This document shows, one piece after another, positions 7,212 to 11,453 of a DNA stretch of 11,453 nucleotides. The position numbers were made by a program, and so were the translations under genes. Every line of letters begins with the position of its first letter. The first letter of the stretch is position 1. A model generated the notes under the pieces. The model had not been told where the DNA came from, searched no databases, and saw nothing but the letters and a program-made list of their open reading frames with translations. This DNA is from an uncultured Synergistia bacterium. Lineage in GTDB: Bacteria > Eremiobacterota > SpSt-956 > JAKJGF01. The DNA lies in contig CALARM010001116.1 of the NCBI GenBank assembly GCA_937888925.1, forward strand, positions 1 through 11,453, in the 5' to 3' direction.

Positions 7212-8504
7212 ATTCTCATATAAACATGTCATCAAAATCCATCTCAGTGTAATTTCTTTCTTTACGAGACAGAGAAAACCTTCTGTTTCATTATTTTCTG
7301 TTAAGGAGCATATTTCAGGACATTCTCCCGAACAGTGATATATATTTATACATGTATTGCATTTCTCCGGTAATGGTTTATGTCTGTAAAAATCGATTAA
7401 TTCATTATTTATCCTGATTTTTCCGTGATAAAAATTACCTGTAATCAATTCAGGTCTTACAGAAGTATCTGTGCAGAAAAAACAGCCGCTTATCCCGTTA
7501 CCGGGTATTAAATGGAGCACATTACGAAACATGCTGCAGTAGCTTCTGTGCAGTTCATTGAGTCTTACTCCTCCGTATGTAAGATTACATCCCAGTTTTT
7601 CAGCTTTTTTCTGAGCAGATATAAAATGTTCTGCAAAGAGTGAAGCATCTTCCTTTTTAAAAGGTGCTCTGTCTCTATTCCATACTTCATAGACAGGCTC
7701 AAATCTCATGTTATGAACAGAGAGTTTTTCATAGAGATATGCTGCTATATGAGACTGATATGTAACTGTTTCAGGTGTGATTGTAGCGCGAACCGACATT
7801 GATACTCCCTTGCTGTTAATAATTTCTGCCGTCCTTTCCACATACGGAGATGAAGGTTCTCCGTTTTTTAGAGGTCTCTGCCTGTCCTGAATGAAAGGAG
7901 GGCCGTCACAGGACATGGCTATATGATTGAAGTGATCGCAGATCCATAGTACATGTTCTTCTTCCATTACACCGTTTGTGACGATAGTTCCGTGCCATGG
8001 CACATTAAATTCTTCTGCCATCTTTCTGGTAATATGTTCGAATATCACTACCTGTTCCCATTGAACAGACGGTTCGCCTCCGCCGTGGAGAACAAAAAGG
8101 AAAGGGTGTTTTTTCTCTCTGCATATATTTAATACGTATTCTGCTGCACCAATTACAGCTTTTTCATCGATAGAACAGGAACTTTTGCTTACTTTACCTG
8201 TGTAACAGTAAGAACATTTAAGATTGCATCTGTCTGACAGATAAAGAGTAAGACATACAGGTTCAAATGTTGAATTCACTGTCTTTTCCCATGTTTTCTG
8301 AACTTTTAAAGCACATTCCGTCAGATTACGTGCAAGATTTTTTACTTTTTCAGAAACATTATTTTGGGAAGATGCAAAAAAGTCTTTCAATGCTTCTTCG
8401 TCAGAAGGAGAAACACGGCATATATAACCGGGAATATATAATATATTATATCCTTCTATAAGAAAGACAGGTAAATCTTTATGGATTTTAGTAATACGAC
8501 CCAT
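7200..8504 (-). CDS. Radical SAM/SPASM enzyme, candidate peptide maturase (paralog 2)
   Basis: Also 434 residues, this enzyme carries CNLKCSYC (Cys93, 97, 100) for the radical SAM cluster, LHGGGEPS at 139-146, VTNG at 175-178 and SCDG...RQRPLKNG at 198-215, matching paralog 1 motif by motif. The SPASM end has Cys323, 341, 344, then KCNTCINIYHCSGECPEIC (Cys382, 385, 391, 395, 399) and Cys412. N-terminal residues 10-35 (LPVFLIEGYNILYIPGYICRV) form a beta-rich segment like the leading part of peptide-modifying SPASM enzymes. An in-frame TAA sits directly before the ATG, which excludes any earlier start. The leader is made of ACGCGTC-type tandem repeats; a GGTGA within a variant repeat unit, about nine bases before the ATG, is the only Shine-Dalgarno-like string. 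The C-terminus runs into another heptamer repeat. It is the first gene after the WD40 gene, across a 459-base spacer, and may act on the WD40 tail. Confidence 0.92.
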   Translation of the reverse strand: MGRITKIHKDLPVFLIEGYNILYIPGYICRVSPSDEEALKDFFASSQNNVSEKVKNLARNLTECALKVQKTWEKTVNSTFEPVCLTLYLSDRCNLKCSYCYTGKVSKSSCSIDEKAVIGAAEYVLNICREKKHPFLFVLHGGGEPSVQWEQVVIFEHITRKMAEEFNVPWHGTIVTNGVMEEEHVLWICDHFNHIAMSCDGPPFIQDRQRPLKNGEPSSPYVERTAEIINSKGVSMSVRATITPETVTYQSHIAAYLYEKLSVHNMRFEPVYEVWNRDRAPFKKEDASLFAEHFISAQKKAEKLGCNLTYGGVRLNELHRSYCSMFRNVLHLIPGNGISGCFFCTDTSVRPELITGNFYHGKIRINNELIDFYRHKPLPEKCNTCINIYHCSGECPEICSLTENNETEGFLCLVKKEITLRWILMTCLYENRES

Positions 8505-8506
8505 TT

Positions 8507-8540
8507 ACGCGTCACCCGTCACGCGTCACGCGTCACGCGC
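8507..8540. repeat. Tandem ACGCGTC heptamers directly upstream of paralog 2
   Basis: Four full heptamers and one partial follow each other: ACGCGTC, ACCCGTC, ACGCGTC, ACGCGTC, ACGCGC. They end two bases from the ATG of the gene at 7200-8504 and so make up its untranslated leader. The second unit differs by one base and creates GGTGA on the minus strand, which could serve as a ribosome binding site. Related heptamers recur at 10443-10463 and in shorter form near 8940-8960. Confidence 0.7.
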
Positions 8541-8963
8541 AATGGCATTAAGATAAGAAAATGACGTTTTATTTCCCCCCCTTGAGGGAGGGACTAATTA
8601 CCGCTCCAGGTAAATTAGTAACCATTTTATCAGCTTCTGCCTGACAGGCTCTTACGAAGAAAAATAATTTGCCTTATATAATTTGTTTTACAGACAATAA
8701 ATGAACCCTTATTTGATTTTTAATACTATATAAAAAACGAATTTTTCTTCTCCAGAGCCTGCCAGGCAGAAGCTTTTTACGAATACCCTTTTACCTGTTA
8801 CGGTACTAAGGGAGGGTGTCTTTCAGATGATAAGTATAGCCATAAAAAACACCCTCTCCTTAATCCTCTCCCTCGATGGAGAGGAAACAAGAAACAAATT
8901 CCTTACGTAGGAATAGAACGAATCCTTAACTTAATGACATTGCGCGTCACTCATCACGATTCC
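8541..8963. other. Long noncoding spacer built of hairpins and repeats
   Basis: No plausible coding frame is visible on either strand; the longest ATG frames I found are under 30 codons. The stretch holds several inverted repeats. ACTAATTACC at 8593-8602 pairs with GGTAAATTAGT at 8609-8619 with one bulge. The 143-bp inverted-repeat element is listed separately. AGGGTGT at 8813-8819 pairs with ACACCCT at 8849-8855. CCTCTCC at 8865-8871 pairs with GGAGAGG at 8878-8884. ATTCC/GGAAT flanks TTACGTA near 8898-8914. A heptamer-type string, GCGCGTCACTCATCACG, lies at 8942-8958 just after the WD40 stop. Such spacers can carry terminators, RNA-stabilising structures or relics of mobile elements. Confidence 0.6.
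8632..8774. mobile_element. MITE-like element with 34-bp imperfect terminal inverted repeats
   Basis: The left end at 8632-8665 and the right end at 8741-8774 are inverted copies. Twenty of the outer 21 bases match (AGCTTCTGCCTGRCAGGCTCT), then three differ, then ten match perfectly (GAAGAAAAAT against ATTTTTCTTC). The core of about 75 bases is AT-rich and has no gene. A TTTTA string occurs close to both ends (8625-8629, 8775-8779) and could be a target duplication, although it is not flush with the repeats. Size, structure and lack of coding capacity fit a non-autonomous miniature element. A simple long hairpin with an RNA function is the alternative. Confidence 0.5.
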
Positions 8964-10370
8964 TTAATTGGGATAATAATAGGTAGTATAATAAGTATAG
9001 GTATAAGTATAGGTATAAGTATAAGTATCTGTATAAGTTTTAGTATCTTTGTAAGTTTTTAGCCATTCTTCATAGGAAACACAGTTACAGGAAGCTCTAT
9101 CTATAAAGCTCATGTCATAGGAAACACAGGCACAGGATGCTGCAATACTTCCGGGTACACAGTTACAGATACATATGGCTCCTGCCGGTATGATTATCCA
9201 GTATGGGATGGTATAAACTAACCATTCCCCTGTAACAGTCTGAATCTTATACTGTATTCCTTTCACCGTATGAGAACATATTTTAAGATCCAGGAGAGAT
9301 GTTTTATATTTACCTTCAGGTAAATTCCATATGATAATTGTATTATCTGTGCTTCCCGATGCAAAGTTTTTACCGTCAGGAGTTATTGCCAGTGAAGTAA
9401 CCCAGTCATTGTGACCTTCCAGGGTTTTTATGAGGGTTCCTCTGGGGAAAGACCATATTTTTATTGTTTTATCTCTGCTTCCTGAAATGAGTTGTTTCCC
9501 GTCAGGACTTATTACAAGGGAAGTAACCCATCCGGTATGTTTCGACAGGGTTTTTAGCAGGGCTCCGTCAGGTAAAGACCAGAGTTTTATAGTTTTATCG
9601 GCACTGGCTGAAGCGAGTATTTTTCCGTCGTTACTCAGAGCCAGAGCAGTAATCATTTCATTATGACCTGTAATGGTATTTAAGAGTTCTCCCGTAGACA
9701 GATCCCAGACTTTTATAGTTCTGTCTGTGCTGCCTGATATGAGAATTTTTCCGTCAGGAGTAATGGCAAGAGCGGTAACGGACAAAAGATGTCCGTCAAG
9801 GCCGCTTACAGTTTCTTCCATAAAATTCCATATCTTTATTGTATTATCCTTACAGCCTGCTATCAGTTTTGTGCCATCGGGAGAATATACAAGGGAACAT
9901 GCAGGTGCTGACAGTCCTCCCAGTGTTTTTATCTGACCTTCTGACCAGATTTTTATAGTATTATCTTTAGCTGCCGAAACGAGTATGAGTCCTTCAGGGC
10001 TTATAGTAAGAGCAGTTATACCGTCTTTATGTTCTTCAAGGGCTTTGTAAAAAGCGCCGTCCGGCAGAGTCCATAATTTGAGACTGCAGTCATCACTTCC
10101 TGAGACAAGGGATTTGCCGTCAGGTGTAATAGCAAGAGCCCTTATAGCTTTGCTGTGAGACATGGCATCTTCATGAGTATTTCCTTTGCCGTCTGCTATA
10201 CCGGAACAGATGAAAGCTCCTGCCGCAGCAGCAGTAGCTGTAAGGAAATCTCTTCTTGTAAGAACCCATTTTGACCCTTTCCGTTTAATGGCAAATATTT
10301 CCGGTTCCTCTTCTGACTGGATTTCATCAGGTTTTTCATCCTGTGATTTTTTTTCTTCCATAAAAATCAT
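8964..10370 (-). CDS. Tat-exported seven-bladed WD40 protein with Cys-rich and Tyr/Thr-repeat tail
   Basis: This 468-residue protein has three parts. Residues 1-37 form an acidic N-terminal extension, followed by a twin-arginine signal (TRRDFL at 38-43, then an Ala-rich hydrophobic stretch to about 58), implying export of the folded protein through Tat. Residues 70-350 contain seven WD40 repeats, each ending like TIKIWSL and containing SPDGK...SGS.D, enough for one complete beta-propeller, which usually binds a partner. The last 70 residues are unusual: a hydrophobic stretch (WLVYTIPYWIIIPAGAICIC), three Cys pairs or clusters (C400/402/404, C413/415, C428/430), a short K/T/Y linker, and a Tyr-Thr run ending YYYPN. 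Two CxCVSY modules are 15 residues apart and a third CxCVP precedes them. With radical SAM/SPASM genes on both sides, the tail is a candidate modification substrate; metal binding or membrane insertion are alternatives. A strong promoter and a GGAAGGG site precede the first ATG; the second ATG, three codons later, is also possible. Confidence 0.9.
   Translation of the reverse strand: MIFMEEKKSQDEKPDEIQSEEEPEIFAIKRKGSKWVLTRRDFLTATAAAAGAFICSGIADGKGNTHEDAMSHSKAIRALAITPDGKSLVSGSDDCSLKLWTLPDGAFYKALEEHKDGITALTISPEGLILVSAAKDNTIKIWSEGQIKTLGGLSAPACSLVYSPDGTKLIAGCKDNTIKIWNFMEETVSGLDGHLLSVTALAITPDGKILISGSTDRTIKVWDLSTGELLNTITGHNEMITALALSNDGKILASASADKTIKLWSLPDGALLKTLSKHTGWVTSLVISPDGKQLISGSRDKTIKIWSFPRGTLIKTLEGHNDWVTSLAITPDGKNFASGSTDNTIIIWNLPEGKYKTSLLDLKICSHTVKGIQYKIQTVTGEWLVYTIPYWIIIPAGAICICNCVPGSIAASCACVSYDMSFIDRASCNCVSYEEWLKTYKDTKTYTDTYTYTYTYTYTYYTTYYYPN
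8982..9029 (-). repeat. Hexanucleotide coding repeat giving the Tyr-Thr tract
   Basis: The plus strand alternates ATAAGT and ATAGGT units, seen on the coding strand as TAT followed by ACT or ACC, encoding Tyr-Thr about seven times in a row near the C-terminus of the WD40 protein. The Thr codons alternate in part (ACC, ACT, ACC, ACT), so the unit may be a dodecamer. Changes in copy number would keep the frame and only lengthen or shorten the tract. Confidence 0.8.
9071..9168 (-). repeat. Degenerate direct repeats encoding CxCV modules
   Basis: The 26-base string at 9071-9096 recurs at 9116-9141 with 23 identical bases, 45 bases (15 codons) apart; both encode SCxCVSY. A shorter match (TACACAGTTACAG at 9156-9168) encodes the CNCVP module. 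The tail therefore appears to have grown by internal duplication of a cysteine-pair unit. Confidence 0.7.
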
Positions 10371-10372
10371 CG

Positions 10373-10379
10373 CCCTTCC
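10373..10379 (-). promoter_or_regulatory. Shine-Dalgarno site of the WD40 gene
   Basis: The minus strand reads GGAAGGG, CG, then ATG at 10370. Spacing is short for the first ATG and long for the second ATG at 10361, so it does not settle the choice; translation could begin at either. Confidence 0.45.
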
Positions 10380-10401
10380 GGTAAATGGTTTCTAATTTGA
10401 T

Positions 10402-10430
10402 ATCTTAAAGTATTGAGGCACGTATGTCAA
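10402..10430 (-). promoter_or_regulatory. Strong sigma-70-type promoter of the WD40 gene
   Basis: On the minus strand a perfect -35 box TTGACA (10430-10425) is followed after exactly 17 bases by TAAGAT (10407-10402), which matches five of six bases of the -10 consensus. Transcription would start near 10395 and give a leader of about 25 bases. The WD40 gene can thus be transcribed independently of the radical SAM gene upstream, and possibly together with the two downstream. Confidence 0.65.
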
Positions 10431-10434
10431 TATG

Positions 10435-10510
10435 TAATCGTGACGCGTTACGCGTTACGCGTGATGGCGTTTATTTAAACGCCCCTACCGTTCACTCTTC
10501 ACTCTTCACT
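10435..10510. repeat. Dispersed spacer repeat, copy between radical SAM gene 3 and the WD40 gene
   Basis: The string begins TAATCGTGACGCGT, has tandem heptamers ACGCGTT, ACGCGTT, ACGCGTG at 10443-10463, then a palindrome (GGCGTTTA at 10466-10473 and TAAACGCC at 10476-10483), CCTACCG, and 2.9 copies of TTCACTC at 10491-10510. Order and orientation match the copy at 7119-7211, and both copies directly follow the stop codon of a radical SAM gene. The palindrome could end transcription of radical SAM gene 3, although there is no U-run. Confidence 0.7.
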
Positions 10511-11453
10511 ATTTGCCTCTCATACGTTTCATTGCTGCAGAAAGGCACCCGCCTCTGCATGTTTTCATTTTCATCCACTTACATGGTTCACATTTCCTGT
10601 AAATGCCTGTTATGTGGAACATGTGCAGTTCTTCATTAAATATTTCCTGACAGTCTATTGCCGTAACGGAATCATTGAGGGTTAAATTCCATCGTGACGC
10701 AAGGCCGTAACATGGCACAATGGAACCGTCAGGCATAATATCGGGCATGGGGCCGCAGTGAAGGCCCAGCGGCACAGGATGCAGATGGACTGTTTCAATA
10801 AAACCTTCCGGAAACATACATGGAACAAAACCACAGTCAAAATTTAATACTATTCTGTGTTCCATACACTCTTCGAAAAAATCTGCAACGGAAGAACCTG
10901 CTTTTTCATAATGTTTCGGATGGATATAAGTGTTCTCATGGTCGAGACATGGATGGGCCAGGCCCAGTCTTATATTTCTGCCGAGATTATATTCCTCTAT
11001 CAGATCTATAATAAAAGAAGGCCTCCGCAGGGGATTATGTATATTAAAACATGGCGTAATTTTTTCCGATAGTTCCTTAAAGGTCTGTATCTGTTTTTCT
11101 TCTTCTTCAACCTGTTGTTCTTCAGGCGAGTTTATATTAACAATAACAGTCAATTCTTCGGCAGTTAAAGTTTTTAAATATGACAGAAGTTTCTTCTCTA
11201 TAAGACCATTGGAAAATATAATAACTTTAAAGTTTTCTTCCAGAGATTTTTCAATAAACCATGTCAGGTCAGGATGAAGAGACGGTTCTCCTCCCAGGAG
11301 TTTTACAAGTTTTATGGCAGATCTTTTCAGAAAATCAAGAGACATAAGAAAGGTTTTACGGGACATAAATTGTTCTTGAGAGATTTTTTTCTTTCTTATA
11401 GATTCTGCAAAACAATAGGAACATTTACGGTTACAGAGCAGTGTAACAGATAT
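10509..11453 (-). CDS. Radical SAM enzyme with SPASM-like C-terminus, 5' end outside the window
   Basis: The gene runs off the right edge; 314 codons are visible. An ATG at 11364-11366 is not the start: upstream in the same frame lies LLCNRKCSYCFAES, whose cysteines (7, 11, 14 counted from the edge) form the CxxxCxxC radical SAM cluster motif, so the real start lies beyond 11453. GGEPSLHP follows at 54-61 and FSNG at 79-82. The C-terminal part has CGPMPDIMPDGSIVPCYGLAS (Cys232, Cys248), Cys268 and RKCEPCKWMKMKTCRGGC (Cys288, 291, 299, 303), a SPASM-like auxiliary cluster region. A run of glutamate and glutamine (PEEQQVEEEEKQIQ, 110-123) interrupts the core. It is more distant from the two 434-residue paralogs than they are from each other and lacks their QRPLKNG block. 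Its peptide substrate could be the WD40 tail or something outside the window. Confidence 0.88.
   Translation of the reverse strand: MSVTLLCNRKCSYCFAESIRKKKISQEQFMSRKTFLMSLDFLKRSAIKLVKLLGGEPSLHPDLTWFIEKSLEENFKVIIFSNGLIEKKLLSYLKTLTAEELTVIVNINSPEEQQVEEEEKQIQTFKELSEKITPCFNIHNPLRRPSFIIDLIEEYNLGRNIRLGLAHPCLDHENTYIHPKHYEKAGSSVADFFEECMEHRIVLNFDCGFVPCMFPEGFIETVHLHPVPLGLHCGPMPDIMPDGSIVPCYGLASRWNLTLNDSVTAIDCQEIFNEELHMFHITGIYRKCEPCKWMKMKTCRGGCLSAAMKRMRGK

Noticed and set aside
8507..8540. Heptamer array as a CRISPR
   Set aside because: The units abut with no spacers, are only seven bases long, and no cas gene is visible.
8541..8963. A small precursor peptide gene for the radical SAM enzymes in the long spacer
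   Set aside because: I read both strands from each ATG and found only frames under 30 codons with no leader/core pattern or ribosome binding site.
9430..9936. Two plus-strand open frames opposite the WD40 repeats
   Set aside because: They repeat the same phrase because they mirror the WD40 repeat codons on the other strand; no ribosome binding site or family match supports them.
10196..10260. Lipoprotein signal in the WD40 protein at Cys55
   Set aside because: The residues before Cys55 (GAFI) do not fit a lipobox, which needs a small residue at -1; the twin-arginine signal alone explains the segment.
10924..11366. ATG at 11364-11366 as the start of the third radical SAM gene
   Set aside because: The essential CxxxCxxC motif lies upstream of it in the same open frame, so the true start is outside the window.

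Overview
The window is AT-rich bacterial DNA carrying eight genes, one partial gene and one gene remnant. Seven genes and the partial gene are on the minus strand; only the first is on the plus strand. Bacterial signs are Shine-Dalgarno sites, sigma-70-like promoters, Sec and Tat signals and an ABC importer. Three oxygen-sensitive radical SAM/SPASM enzymes, a prokaryotic WD40 protein and repeat-rich spacers suggest an uncultivated, probably anaerobic lineage with a lightly packed genome. No marker allows a firmer taxonomic call.

Layout. (1) 1-720: a promoter, a small secreted protein and a two-part hairpin. (2) 726-5681, minus strand: a tightly spaced cluster read from right to left. It encodes a two-helix membrane protein, a STAS-domain protein with an unassigned C-terminal region, a permease fused to a periplasmic substrate-binding domain, and an ABC ATPase. 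The transporter resembles the COG4120/COG2984/COG1101 (TrpXYZ-like) importers. The fused permease runs into a second binding domain that has lost its middle. Its last 41 codons survive in another frame and end in an ATGA overlap with the ATPase start, which points to an internal deletion plus frameshift. (3) 5792-11453, minus strand: a partial radical SAM gene running off the right edge, a Tat-exported seven-bladed WD40 protein with an unusual Cys-rich and Tyr/Thr-rich tail, and two radical SAM/SPASM proteins of 434 residues each.

The most interesting part is region 3. The WD40 protein (8964-10370) has a twin-arginine signal, seven WD40 repeats and then about 70 residues made of three CxCV modules, a lysine/threonine linker and a (Tyr-Thr)n tract. 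Such a tail looks like a modifiable, RiPP-type core carried on a beta-propeller. It is flanked by three enzymes of a family that installs thioether or C-C crosslinks in peptides. A working model is that cytoplasmic radical SAM enzymes modify the tail, then Tat exports the folded product. This is inference from family knowledge and gene order.

The spacers of region 3 hold a dispersed repeat built from ACGCGTC-type heptamers, a GGGCGTTT/AAACGCCC hairpin and TTCACTC or ACTCACG heptamers. Part of it forms the last codons of one radical SAM gene and the leader of the same gene. A 143-bp element with 34-bp imperfect terminal inverted repeats lies between the WD40 gene and the next radical SAM gene.
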